From assembly GCA_002733805.1 (NCBI GenBank), contig NVXG01000004.1, forward strand, positions 1-64,000: 64,000 nt of DNA. Reading direction: 5' to 3'. The stretch is from Robiginitomaculum sp. (GTDB lineage Bacteria; Pseudomonadota; Alphaproteobacteria; Caulobacterales; Maricaulaceae). Both the position numbers and the translations under genes were made by a program. The stretch's first letter is position 1; the number at the start of each line of letters is the position of its first letter. Below are positions 18,716 to 26,976 of this stretch, piece by piece. Below the pieces are notes generated by a model. It did no database searches and was not told where the DNA came from. It saw only the letters and a list, made by a program, of their open reading frames with translations.

Positions 18716-19552
18716 TTACGAATGACTTTCCGGTGACAATGGTGGCAGCGCATCAAAATCAGCGGTGCGTCCTTCCATTCGTGCGGCAATCGCATTGATG
18801 ATGTCTTCGGGGGCGAACAACCCGGCTTGCAGGGCGCGCATATAGCGCAAGGTCTCGTCGGTGCCATGATCGCGAGCGTGGTTGAGCGAGTCTTTGGTTG
18901 CGGCAATCGCCACCGGTGGCTTGGCAGCTATGGCTTCGGCGATTTGGTTGACGTGAGCTTGCAAGGCTTCCTCGTCCGGCAGAACGGCGTTGAGCAATCC
19001 GCAGGCTTTGCCTTGTTCGGCGCTCATGGTGTTGCCAGTAAAAGCCAATTCCCGGACCAACCCCGGTGCGATCAGTTTGGGTAAGCGTTGCAAGGTGCCA
19101 AGATCAGCCATCATGCCTACATTGATCTCTTCAATGCGAATTTCTGCATTTGGGGTGCCATAGCGCAGATCACAGGCACTGATCAGATCGACGCCACCAC
19201 CAATGCACGGGCCTTGCAAGGCGGCAATCACTGGAAACCGGGCATTGTCCAAAGCTACAAAACCACTTTGCATGGTGTGCAGCACATGGCGAAATCCTTC
19301 GCGGGCTGTTGGACCGGATGTGGAGCTGCCCATCTCGCCAAACATGGAAATATCCAGGCCCGCGCAAAATATCGGTCCTTGGGCATCAATAACCAAAACT
19401 CTGGTTTTTCCAGCATCGGATAGGGCGCGGATAGCTTTTGGGAATTCTGCCCAGAAATGCCGGTTCATGGCATTGCGTTTTTTCGGACGACACAGGGTCA
19501 AGCGGGCGATCGGGCCATTTGCGTCCAACTGAAACGATATTGTGTCTGTCAT
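18716..19552 (-). CDS. Crotonase-family protein, dienoyl-CoA isomerase-like
   Basis: A 278-residue crotonase from the chosen Met, which has an AGAGAAG ribosome binding site; the frame is open 14 codons further upstream. The oxyanion motifs are FCAGLDISMF and LQGPCIGGGVDLISACD. The segment RIEEINVGMMADLGTLQRLP matches the delta3,5-delta2,4-dienoyl-CoA isomerase (ECH1) pattern, with the acidic residues where ECH1 has its catalytic Glu and Asp, better than the methylglutaconyl-CoA hydratase pattern. It is annotated most safely as an enoyl-CoA hydratase/isomerase. It is divergent from the methylcrotonyl-CoA carboxylase gene, with a shared 107-bp promoter region. Confidence 0.85.
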   Translation of the reverse strand: MTDTISFQLDANGPIARLTLCRPKKRNAMNRHFWAEFPKAIRALSDAGKTRVLVIDAQGPIFCAGLDISMFGEMGSSTSGPTAREGFRHVLHTMQSGFVALDNARFPVIAALQGPCIGGGVDLISACDLRYGTPNAEIRIEEINVGMMADLGTLQRLPKLIAPGLVRELAFTGNTMSAEQGKACGLLNAVLPDEEALQAHVNQIAEAIAAKPPVAIAATKDSLNHARDHGTDETLRYMRALQAGLFAPEDIINAIAARMEGRTADFDALPPLSPESHS

Positions 19553-19659
19553 GATGCTTCTCTTTAATATTTCGACGTTTCGCCGAGCGTTCAAACTCGA
19601 CCCGATGCGCCATTCGCATTACAAGGGCATATGATAAAGCGATTCACAGGATTTGCACC

Positions 19660-21264
19660 ATGAGTGTTCTGCCGACTGAAATTGACCCGAACGATGCCGG
19701 GTTTGTGGCCAACCAGACGGCAATGGATGATTTGGTAAGCGAACTGCAAGCCAAAACGGCAATAGCTGCCAAGGGCGGCTCACCAGGCTCACGCGATCGA
19801 CACATCAAACGGGGCAAGTTGTTACCCCGAGAGCGGGTCGAGCAACTTCTGGACCCCGGTACGCCGTTTTTAGAGCTATCCGCCTTGGCAGCCAGTGATG
19901 TTTATGATGCCGACACTCCGGGGGCTGGTTTGATCGCTGGCATCGGGCGTGTTGAGGGGCGCGAGGTGATGGTGCTGGCCAATGATGCCACGGTAAAGGG
20001 CGGGACGTATTATCCGCTCACCGTCAAAAAGCACCTGCGCGCCCAAGAAATCGCTGCCGAGAACCATTTGCCGTGCATTTATCTGGTTGATAGTGGCGGC
20101 GCCAACTTGCCCCATCAGGCCGAAGTGTTCCCGGATCGGGAGCATTTCGGACGTATATTCTTTAATCAAGCCAATATGTCGGCTGCTGGCATTGCCCAAA
20201 TTGCCGCCGTTATGGGGTCATGCACGGCTGGCGGGGCGTATGTGCCCGCCATGTCAGATGAAACCATTATTGTGCGCGGTACTGGCACGATCTTTTTGGC
20301 CGGTCCCCCCTTGGTCAAAGCCGCAACCGGCGAGGTGATCTCGGCTGAAGATCTGGGTGGTGCAGATGTGCATGGTCGGACTTCTGGCGTGGTCGATCAT
20401 GTGGCTAATGATGACCACCATGCTTTACAAATTTTACGGCGGATCATCCGTAATTTAGATAATTCACGAAATAACAAAATAAACTCTGATTTCCAAGAAC
20501 CTCTCTATGATCCGGCTGAATTGGGCGGAATTATCCCGGTTGATGTGCGGGCACCGTATAATGTCCGCGAGGTGATTGCGCGCTTGGTTGATGGCTCGGA
20601 ATTTGATGATTTCAAAAAATTATATGGGACCACATTGGTTACCGGGTTTGCCCGGATTTATGGGCAACGGGTTGGAATATTGGCCAATAATGGGGTTCTG
20701 TTTTCTGAGAGTGCCCAAAAGGCGGCGCATTTTATCGAGCTATGTTGCCAACGGAATATCCCGCTGGTTTTCTTGCAGAACATTTCCGGCTTTATGGTTG
20801 GCGGAAAATACGAAGCCGATGGCATTGCCAAACACGGTGCCAAAATGGTGACCGCTGTGGCTTGTGCCAAAGTACCAAAATTCACCATTGTGATTGGCGG
20901 CTCCTATGGTGCAGGCAATTATGGCATGTGCGGTCGGGCTTACAGTCCGCGCCTGATGTTCATGTGGCCCAATGCGCGTATTTCGGTGATGGGCGGCGAG
21001 CAGGCGGCCAGCGTATTGGCTACGGTCACTCGGGATTCCAAGGAAAAGCGCGGCGAGAAATGGTCAGCCAAAGAAGAAGAAGCCTTCAAAGCACCGATCC
21101 GGGCCAAATACGAAGAAGAAGGCTCGCCCTATTACTCAACGGCTCGATTGTGGGATGACGGGATTATTGCGCCAGCCGATACTCGCCGGGTTCTGGGTCT
21201 GTCGATTGCCATGAGCCAAAATGCACCGATTGAGCCAACCAAGTTTGGCGTGTTTCGGATGTAA
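19660..21264 (+). CDS. mccB: Methylcrotonyl-CoA carboxylase beta (carboxyltransferase) subunit
   Basis: A 534-residue carboxyltransferase that moves the carboxyl group from biotin to 3-methylcrotonyl-CoA in leucine catabolism. Family motifs include [56 protein letters not shown] and [20 protein letters not shown]; the last favours MCC over propionyl-CoA carboxylase. It needs a biotin carboxylase/BCCP partner (MccA), which is absent from this window. The 3' end is followed by a strong bidirectional terminator. Confidence 0.92.
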   Translation: MSVLPTEIDPNDAGFVANQTAMDDLVSELQAKTAIAAKGGSPGSRDRHIKRGKLLPRERVEQLLDPGTPFLELSALAASDVYDADTPGAGLIAGIGRVEGREVMVLANDATVKGGTYYPLTVKKHLRAQEIAAENHLPCIYLVDSGGANLPHQAEVFPDREHFGRIFFNQANMSAAGIAQIAAVMGSCTAGGAYVPAMSDETIIVRGTGTIFLAGPPLVKAATGEVISAEDLGGADVHGRTSGVVDHVANDDHHALQILRRIIRNLDNSRNNKINSDFQEPLYDPAELGGIIPVDVRAPYNVREVIARLVDGSEFDDFKKLYGTTLVTGFARIYGQRVGILANNGVLFSESAQKAAHFIELCCQRNIPLVFLQNISGFMVGGKYEADGIAKHGAKMVTAVACAKVPKFTIVIGGSYGAGNYGMCGRAYSPRLMFMWPNARISVMGGEQAASVLATVTRDSKEKRGEKWSAKEEEAFKAPIRAKYEEEGSPYYSTARLWDDGIIAPADTRRVLGLSIAMSQNAPIEPTKFGVFRM

Positions 21265-21300
21265 TTTGCTCAATTTGGCGACTTGCCAACTTCTTACAAA

Positions 21301-21330
21301 AAAAGCGCGCCCGAAACTGGACGCGCTTTT
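21301..21330. terminator. Bidirectional terminator between mccB and pseudoazurin gene
   Basis: A 9-bp perfect stem, AAAAGCGCG at 21301-21309 with CGCGCTTTT at 21322-21330, and a 12-base loop. The T-run serves mccB on the + strand, and the A-run serves the convergent pseudoazurin gene. Confidence 0.85.
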
Positions 21331-21353
21331 GGGGTTTTGAACGAAGTCAGCCG

Positions 21354-21800
21354 TTATTCGGCTTCGATTTGCTCGTAAATTGCATTAAATACCGCTTTGG
21401 ATTTTGGCGGTGCCTTTTTGGCTTTTACGGCTTCCAGATTTGATGTGTCATCACCAACCTGAACCATTCCAACCATGCCCATTCCGAAATGTGGTAGGCA
21501 TTTGTAGCCGTACAGACCTTCAATGGTGAAGGTCACCGAGACGTCCTGATTCATTTTGCCTTTCCAGACATCGCCGCCTTCGGGGATCATGCCTTTGATC
21601 GACTGGCTATTATGGCCTTTATCTACGGATTTGAACGTGACGGTGTCACCCAATTCCACTTGCAGAAAATTCGGCACAAAAACCATACGCTGCTTGGCAT
21701 TTTCAGGATGTTTGTTCAACATTTGAACTTCATAGGTTTCGGCCAGCGCGCTGGTGGCCAGCAAAGAGCCGAGAACGGCTAGGGGAAGAAGAATTTTCAT
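21354..21800 (-). CDS. Pseudoazurin (blue copper protein)
   Basis: A 148-residue type 1 copper protein with a Sec signal peptide (1-20, cleaved after ALA). The copper ligands by family alignment are His63 (KGHNSQS), Cys101, His104 and Met109 (YKCLPHFGMGM). Pseudoazurins carry electrons in the periplasm to copper nitrite reductase, N2O reductase and, in some organisms, NO reductase. With norCBQDEF some 13 kb away, it may feed NorC directly or serve a denitrification gene elsewhere. It is a single-gene unit ended by the terminator at 21301-21330. Confidence 0.93.
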   Translation of the reverse strand: MKILLPLAVLGSLLATSALAETYEVQMLNKHPENAKQRMVFVPNFLQVELGDTVTFKSVDKGHNSQSIKGMIPEGGDVWKGKMNQDVSVTFTIEGLYGYKCLPHFGMGMVGMVQVGDDTSNLEAVKAKKAPPKSKAVFNAIYEQIEAE

Positions 21801-21983
21801 GTCGGTTCTTTCAATAGAATTGGCAAAAGGATGGGCAAAATAATGAATTTACCCTCAAGTCGATAAATATGCCGAAGAATGACAAGTTTCAATGAAACGA
21901 GACCCGTTTATGGTGTGGCCCAGTGTCGCATCAAAACTTTGGCTTTGCTTTACAGTATGGCTCACAACCCATAAAATTCCTGC

Positions 21984-22562
21984 ATGAAAACTCAAATTTC
22001 CAAGATGTTTGCAATCGCGACTTTGCCCTTTGTTTTTGCGGCTTGCAGTCCAAAACCCGTGTCCCCGCAAGATGAGTTTTGGGATGGCTTGCAAAACTTA
22101 TGCGGCAAATCATTCGCCGGTAAACTGGTCAGTCTGGATGAAACGGATGCCGCTTTGCGCGATCGGAAAATGGTGATGCACGTGACATCCTGTTCCGATA
22201 CTGAAATCCGCATTCCGTTTCACATTGGGGACAATCATTCGCGAACTTGGGTATTATCCAGAACAGATACCGGCCTGCGCCTGAAACACCAGCACAACCA
22301 TGAAGATGGTCACGAGGATAAAGTCAGCCAATATGGCGGTGACACGTCAGGGCCGGGGACCACAAACCGGCAGGAATTTCCAGTCGATACATTTTCCAAA
22401 GAAATGTTTGTGCGCGAAGGTCTGGACGTTTCAGTGACCAATGTTTGGGCGGTGGAAGTCTCGCAAGAGCGTTATGCTTATGAACTCAGACGCGAAAACC
22501 GGCATTTCCGGGTGGAGTTCGACCTGAACCATGCGGTCAACTCACCACCTGATGCGTGGTAA
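21984..22562 (+). CDS. Predicted lipoprotein of unknown function
   Basis: A 192-residue protein with a lipoprotein signal peptide. The hydrophobic stretch IATLPFVFAAC ends in a lipobox (FAAC) with Cys21 as the lipidation site. The mature part is polar, with a His-rich segment (KHQHNHEDGHEDK) and a second conserved-looking region ending VWAVEVSQERYAYELRREN. I recognise no domain. The His/Glu/Asp-rich stretch could bind metal, but this is conjecture. It lies 12 bp before the open frame of tgt and 84 bp before the tgt start chosen here, so it may share its transcript. Confidence 0.7.
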   Translation: MKTQISKMFAIATLPFVFAACSPKPVSPQDEFWDGLQNLCGKSFAGKLVSLDETDAALRDRKMVMHVTSCSDTEIRIPFHIGDNHSRTWVLSRTDTGLRLKHQHNHEDGHEDKVSQYGGDTSGPGTTNRQEFPVDTFSKEMFVREGLDVSVTNVWAVEVSQERYAYELRRENRHFRVEFDLNHAVNSPPDAW

Positions 22563-22646
22563 AAGCCAGCACTATTGGCTTGTTTGTGCCGCTGCTATGG
22601 CATAAATCCATTGCTGATTTTACAGACGGGTCTAGGGAAAAGCGTG

Positions 22647-23768
22647 ATGGCTGAATTTCCATTTGAAATCAATGCAGTGGACGGCAAAGCCCGCACCGGC
22701 GTGTTGCGTACATCGCGCGGGCCTATTCGTACGCCAGCTTTTATGCCGGTGGGAACCGCCGGGACCGTAAAGGCATTGACCATGGATCAGGTCAAAGGGG
22801 CCGGGTCCGACATCATATTGGGCAACACCTATCATCTGATGCTACGCCCCGGTGCCGAGCGGGTTCGAGATTTGGGCGGCTTGCACAAGTTTTCAACGTG
22901 GGCTGGACCAATTCTGACCGATTCTGGTGGCTTTCAGGTCTTTTCCTTAAGCCAATTAGCCAAAAAATCAGAAAATGGCATGATTTTTCAAAGCCACATT
23001 GATGGTAGCCGCTATGAGCTGACCCCGGAGCGTAGCATTGAAATCCAAGCCGATTTGTTGGGCGCAGATATTTCTATGCAGTTTGATGAATGTACCGAAC
23101 ATCCCGTATCCCACGCTGATGCTAAAACTTCCATGGAGCTTTCTTTGCGTTGGGGTGCGCGCTCCAAAGCCGCATTTGGGGAACGCGAAACCCAAAACTT
23201 GTTTGGTATTGTGCAAGGTTCGACCTATCGGGATTTGCGCGAACAAAGTGCGGCAGGTCTGATCGAGCAAGGCTTTGACGGCTATGCAATCGGCGGTCTG
23301 GCTGTGGGCGAAGGTTTTGAGAAGATGTGCGAAGTTCTGGACTATACGCCGGACTTTTTGCCAGCCGACCGACCTCGGTATTTGATGGGGGTTGGCCGAC
23401 CATTGGATATCATCGAAGCCGTGGCGCGTGGTGTCGATATGTTCGATTGTGTAATGCCAACTCGGGCTGGGCGACATGGGCAGGCGTGGAGCGATTATGG
23501 CTCGTTCAATCTCAAAAACGCCCGGTTCCGCGATGATGCCGAACCGTTACTGGCCGAAATTGATTGTCCGGCCAGCCAAGACTATTCGCGGGCCTATATT
23601 CATCATTTGGTCAAGTGCGGGGAAACTTTGGGCGCGATTTTACTTTCGTGGCATAATATCGCGTATTATCAGTCTCTTATGATGCGAATTCGAAGTGCAA
23701 TTGCCGACGGAAGTTTTGAAGACCTCCGCCGGGAATTGCATGAAAAAACGGCAGCAGGACTGCCGTAA
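22647..23768 (+). CDS. tgt: tRNA-guanine transglycosylase
   Basis: It exchanges guanine-34 for preQ1 in tRNAs for Asp, Asn, His and Tyr, a step of queuosine synthesis. From the Met at 22647, which follows a GGGA ribosome binding site, it has 373 residues, normal for the family; the frame is open 24 codons upstream. Motifs include [25 protein letters not shown] with the catalytic Asp, [17 protein letters not shown] and [15 protein letters not shown]. The zinc site is odd. Before YSRAYIHHL the family has C-x-C-x-x-C, but here the string is IDCPASQ, so the first and third cysteines are Ile and Ser. Confidence 0.95.
   Translation: MAEFPFEINAVDGKARTGVLRTSRGPIRTPAFMPVGTAGTVKALTMDQVKGAGSDIILGNTYHLMLRPGAERVRDLGGLHKFSTWAGPILTDSGGFQVFSLSQLAKKSENGMIFQSHIDGSRYELTPERSIEIQADLLGADISMQFDECTEHPVSHADAKTSMELSLRWGARSKAAFGERETQNLFGIVQGSTYRDLREQSAAGLIEQGFDGYAIGGLAVGEGFEKMCEVLDYTPDFLPADRPRYLMGVGRPLDIIEAVARGVDMFDCVMPTRAGRHGQAWSDYGSFNLKNARFRDDAEPLLAEIDCPASQDYSRAYIHHLVKCGETLGAILLSWHNIAYYQSLMMRIRSAIADGSFEDLRRELHEKTAAGLP
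23743..23766 (-). terminator. Terminator of the minus-strand exported-protein gene, inside the tgt 3' end
   Basis: The stem ACGGCAG (23748-23754) and CTGCCGT (23760-23766) has a 5-base loop, and on the minus strand it is followed by a run of six T. It ends the gene at 23776-24237. It lies over the last codons of tgt, an economical overlap between convergent genes. Confidence 0.75.
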
Positions 23769-23775
23769 TCCAGTC

Positions 23776-24237
23776 TTATTCTTCGGTGGTCGTCACTGGT
23801 GCCGTGGCAGGTTGGTTATCGCAATCTTTGCCTTGATACAAACCGACGATGTAATACCAACGTCGTAGAGCGGACTCTTTACGCGCGGCTGCCGCTTCTT
23901 CTTTTCGCTTGGCCGAGGCTTTGGCAGCTCGCCCAAGGAAACCGATGGCTCCAGCAGCTCGACCGCCCAGCGCGTTGATTGCACCGGAATGCACTAGACC
24001 TCCGGCGGCCAGGCCGGTGCCGATATCGACCATTCTTTCGCTGCCAAATACGCCGCCTTCGGGCGCGCCGCCCAAAATGGTTTGCATAGCATTGGCTTCG
24101 CCGACCAATGCATCGCAGGTCATTCGGCTATCGCCCAGCGTAATCGGTTCAATGGCGGCCGGGTCTTCGGCCATGGCGCTGCTGGTGGTCATTAAGCCGA
24201 CCAGAGCGGCAGACAGGATCATTTTTGTTGATTTCAT
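23776..24237 (-). CDS. Small exported protein of unknown function
   Basis: A 153-residue protein with a Sec signal peptide (about 1-23, cleaved after AMA). A Gly/Ala-rich hydrophobic stretch (about 70-105; TGLAAGGLVHSGAINALGG) could insert in or lie on a membrane. A basic, Ala-rich helix follows (AKASAKRKEEAAAARKESALRR). Two Cys (about 41 and 139) might pair in the periplasm. I do not recognise the family. The next gene on the same strand is another small exported protein, and the two may work together. Confidence 0.65.
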   Translation of the reverse strand: MKSTKMILSAALVGLMTTSSAMAEDPAAIEPITLGDSRMTCDALVGEANAMQTILGGAPEGGVFGSERMVDIGTGLAAGGLVHSGAINALGGRAAGAIGFLGRAAKASAKRKEEAAAARKESALRRWYYIVGLYQGKDCDNQPATAPVTTTEE

Positions 24238-24319
24238 GGGAAACTCCTCTTTGCATGTAGGAAAGAGGTATCTGGCTCACGGTTTTATTCCATCATTCAA
24301 ATGAATGAAGCTTGCAAAA

Positions 24320-24958
24320 TTAGTTGCGATTGCCCCGGCGGCGGTTGTTGGCGCGCTTGGCCGCATCATCGGGATGTACAAAATGTGCCGGTGGTAACCC
24401 ATCCAGTATTTTAGGCGCAGCAGGCGGGCGGCATCCAATGCCAAGTGCATAGCCCTTTAAAAAGGCACGACGACGACGGCCTCGGTCAAATTTGGCATCA
24501 TGTCGGGTGCGGGCCGCATTGGCCCCGGTTGCGGTGCGCACGATGCCGCTAAATGGAACCAGAGAGGAAGAGCCGGAGCGGACTGCGTCAATGGCGGTAT
24601 CGGCTGCAACATCCAACCGTTGTTGATACCAAGTGCGCTGGATGGTTTCATCATCCTCATCCAATTCACCCAAGGCTTGGCCCAAAGCCAGCAATTCGCG
24701 GGTAATAGCGGCGCAATTGGGCCGGGGATTGGCTTGATAGATATAGCCAAGGTTTTCCAAGGTTTCAGGTACGGCATCGCGGCGAAAACTGAAATCATCG
24801 AGTGGTCTTGTTGCTGCTTTGGCCAGTGAATTGCGGACGGTACGTGATTCTGCTCCGGTATACCCCGCCGGATTAAAACGGTTTGGGTCCGGTTTGTCGG
24901 TTGACGCACACCCGCCAAGTACAAATGGCAACAGAAATATGTAAGCAAAACTCTTCAT
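24320..24958 (-). CDS. Predicted lipoprotein of unknown function
   Basis: A 212-residue protein with a lipoprotein signal (FLLPFVLGGC; lipidation at Cys17). The middle (about 45-130) is helical and acidic (ALGQALGELDEDDETIQRTW). A strongly basic stretch follows (RHDAKFDRGRRRRAFLKGYALGIGCRP), and the C-terminus is very basic (KRANNRRRGNRN). I recognise no domain. It lies 82 bp upstream of the exported 153-residue protein on the same strand, probably in one transcript. Confidence 0.65.
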   Translation of the reverse strand: MKSFAYIFLLPFVLGGCASTDKPDPNRFNPAGYTGAESRTVRNSLAKAATRPLDDFSFRRDAVPETLENLGYIYQANPRPNCAAITRELLALGQALGELDEDDETIQRTWYQQRLDVAADTAIDAVRSGSSSLVPFSGIVRTATGANAARTRHDAKFDRGRRRRAFLKGYALGIGCRPPAAPKILDGLPPAHFVHPDDAAKRANNRRRGNRN

Positions 24959-25066
24959 TTCAGTGCCAGTATAACGCTGTTTTTGTTAATGCCGACCAAA
25001 AAGCTATGGTTAATTCCGATAACAGTAGACATGACCCTAAAATAACACAAAAATGAGAACTAGCCG

Positions 25067-25094
25067 TTGACCCGCGCGCAGTCCCTGTTAGGTT
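25067..25094 (+). promoter_or_regulatory. Likely promoter of tRNA-Lys
   Basis: TTGACC at 25067-25072 and TAGGTT at 25089-25094, 16 bp apart, form a reasonable sigma-70-type promoter, placing the transcript start about 10 bases before the tRNA. The -10 is weak, as is common for stable-RNA promoters in alphaproteobacteria. Confidence 0.45.
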
Positions 25095-25110
25095 CCGCGA
25101 ACTTTGGTGA

Positions 25111-25186
25111 GGGCCCGTAGCTCAGTTGGTAGAGCAACTGACTTTTAATCAGTAGGTCTCCGGTTCGAACCCGGACGGGCTCACCA
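25111..25186 (+). tRNA. tRNA-Lys (anticodon UUU)
   Basis: A 76-base cloverleaf with encoded CCA. The acceptor stem GGGCCCG pairs with CGGGCTC, with one G-U pair. The D-arm contains AGCTCAGTTGGTAGAGC, and the T-arm contains the GGTTCGAACCC core. The anticodon loop CTTTTAA sits on a 5-bp ACTGA/TCAGT stem and gives anticodon UUU, reading Lys codons AAA and AAG. No integration scar or repeated 3' end was seen downstream. Confidence 0.97.
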
Positions 25187-25267
25187 TTTTTCAACCGACA
25201 GCGAAGCACTTCGCAACGGAATCCGGCGAAGCGGCAAAACAACGTCGTTGGCAAAAGGATCAGTCTG

Positions 25268-26167
25268 ATGAGTGCAACTTTGATTGATGGCAAGGCCATT
25301 GCGGCGGCGTTGCGAGTGCGGCTTGGCGCTGCAATTGCTGATATTTCTGATGAATATGGTCAGGTTCCTGCTTTGGCCGTGGTGTTGGTGGGCGAAGACC
25401 CGGCCTCTCAGGTCTATGTGCGAAACAAAGCTCGTCAAACCACCCAGATCGGCATGCGCTCGATTGAGCACCGACTTGATTCGGATATTACCCAAGAAGC
25501 ATTGATTTCGCTGGTTGGCTCATTGAATGCCGATCCGGATATTGATGGCATATTGGTGCAATTGCCTTTGCCCAAACATCTGGATGAAGCGATGGTTATT
25601 GAAGCCATTCACCCAGACAAAGACGTGGACGGACTGACCGAGGCCAGCGCCGGGCGTTTGGTCTTGGGCAAGCCGGGCTTGCGGCCCTGCACACCGACCG
25701 GATGCGTCATTCTGGCCCGTGAAGTGTTGGGTGAACTAAGCGGTAAATCCTGCGTTATTGTCGGGCGCTCCATTTTGGTCGGCAAACCGGCGGCATTTTT
25801 GTTTCTGGAACAAAACTGCACGGTGACCATCGCCCATTCACGCACTGATGATCTACCTAGCTTGTGCCGTACCGCCGATATTCTGGTGGCCGCCGTCGGG
25901 CGACCACAAATGATCAAGGCGGATTGGATCAAACCGGGTGCCACGGTACTTGACGTGGGGATCAACCGGATTGATGCACCAGAACGTGGGAAAGGCAAAA
26001 CCCGGCTGGTTGGCGACGTGGATTTTGCCGGAGCCAAAGAGACCGCCGGAGCGATTACGCCCGTGCCGGGCGGGGTGGGTCCGATGACCATTGCCTGTCT
26101 GTTGCAAAATACCGTGTTGGCTGCGTGCGCCCGGCGCGGCTGGCGTGTGCCGCTGCAAATTGGCTAG
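25268..26167 (+). CDS. folD: Bifunctional methylene-THF dehydrogenase/cyclohydrolase FolD
   Basis: It interconverts 5,10-methylene-THF, methenyl-THF and 10-formyl-THF with NADP+ in the cytoplasm. It has 299 residues. The catalytic Lys54 is in YVRNKAR, and the family signatures [44 protein letters not shown] and [17 protein letters not shown] are intact. It ends 2 bp before the end of the convergent fdhD. With fhs and formate dehydrogenase nearby it completes a route from methylene-THF to CO2. Confidence 0.97.
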   Translation: MSATLIDGKAIAAALRVRLGAAIADISDEYGQVPALAVVLVGEDPASQVYVRNKARQTTQIGMRSIEHRLDSDITQEALISLVGSLNADPDIDGILVQLPLPKHLDEAMVIEAIHPDKDVDGLTEASAGRLVLGKPGLRPCTPTGCVILAREVLGELSGKSCVIVGRSILVGKPAAFLFLEQNCTVTIAHSRTDDLPSLCRTADILVAAVGRPQMIKADWIKPGATVLDVGINRIDAPERGKGKTRLVGDVDFAGAKETAGAITPVPGGVGPMTIACLLQNTVLAACARRGWRVPLQIG

Positions 26168-26169
26168 GC

Positions 26170-26976
26170 CTATTCCATCTGCTTGACGCCGCCGGTTTTG
26201 TCCCGGGCATAAATGGCAATATTGGCTTGGCGGGCTTTGTTCAAGGCTAGATTGGTCGGGCCGGATAGAGACAAAATGGCTGGGATTTTGGCCCGCGCCG
26301 CCTTGTCGATAATTTCAAACGAACAGCGCGAGGACATCAGCACAAAGCCGTTGGTTGGATCGAGGCGCTCAAACACCATGGCGCCGATCAGTTTATCCAG
26401 TGCATTGTGCCGCCCCACGTCTTCGCGCACTTGCTGGATTTGTCCATCATTACGCACCCACGCCGCACCATGGACGCTTTTGGTCCGCAAATTCAAAGGT
26501 TGTGAAGCGGCAAAATCCTGCATGGCCGCTTCAAGAGCAGCTTTGGAAATGCTGATTGGTGCGTCGGCCACGGGTTTTAATGGAGCCAGAATTTGGTTCG
26601 CATTGTCCAGCCCGCAAATGCCGCACCCGGCGGTGCCAACCAGATTGCGTCGCCGCATCTGCACGTCCAACCGAGTCACCCGGTCCGGAGCGATTTGAAA
26701 GAAGAGTTCAATGCCAGCCTGTCGATATTTGATTTGTAAATGCTCAATTTCGGCAGGCTGCCGGATGATCTGTTCGGACAGGGAAAAGCCCAGTGCAAAA
26801 TCTACCATATCGGCCGGACTGGCCAGCATGACTGCATAGTTCCGGCCGCCATACACAAAAGCCACCGGGGTTTCTTCGGGGACATGCCAGCGTCCTTGCC
26901 GGGAATTATCCAGCGACGTCACCCTGATCGTCTGGTCTGGCAGCGGGGATACGCCTGATATTTCGACCGGGAACAT
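26170..26976 (-). CDS. fdhD: Formate dehydrogenase accessory sulfurtransferase FdhD
   Basis: A 268-residue protein that transfers sulfur from a cysteine desulfurase to the molybdenum cofactor, needed for active formate dehydrogenase (called FdsC in Rhodobacter-type operons). The C-x-x-C motif that carries the persulfide is seen in TAGCGICGLDNANQI. Other conserved parts are VHGAAWVRNDGQIQQVREDVGRHNALDKLIG and VLMSSRCSFEIIDKAA. Its ATG abuts the fdsA stop (both at 26976), so it is the last gene of fdsGBA-fdhD and probably translationally coupled. Confidence 0.95.
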   Translation of the reverse strand: MFPVEISGVSPLPDQTIRVTSLDNSRQGRWHVPEETPVAFVYGGRNYAVMLASPADMVDFALGFSLSEQIIRQPAEIEHLQIKYRQAGIELFFQIAPDRVTRLDVQMRRRNLVGTAGCGICGLDNANQILAPLKPVADAPISISKAALEAAMQDFAASQPLNLRTKSVHGAAWVRNDGQIQQVREDVGRHNALDKLIGAMVFERLDPTNGFVLMSSRCSFEIIDKAARAKIPAILSLSGPTNLALNKARQANIAIYARDKTGGVKQME

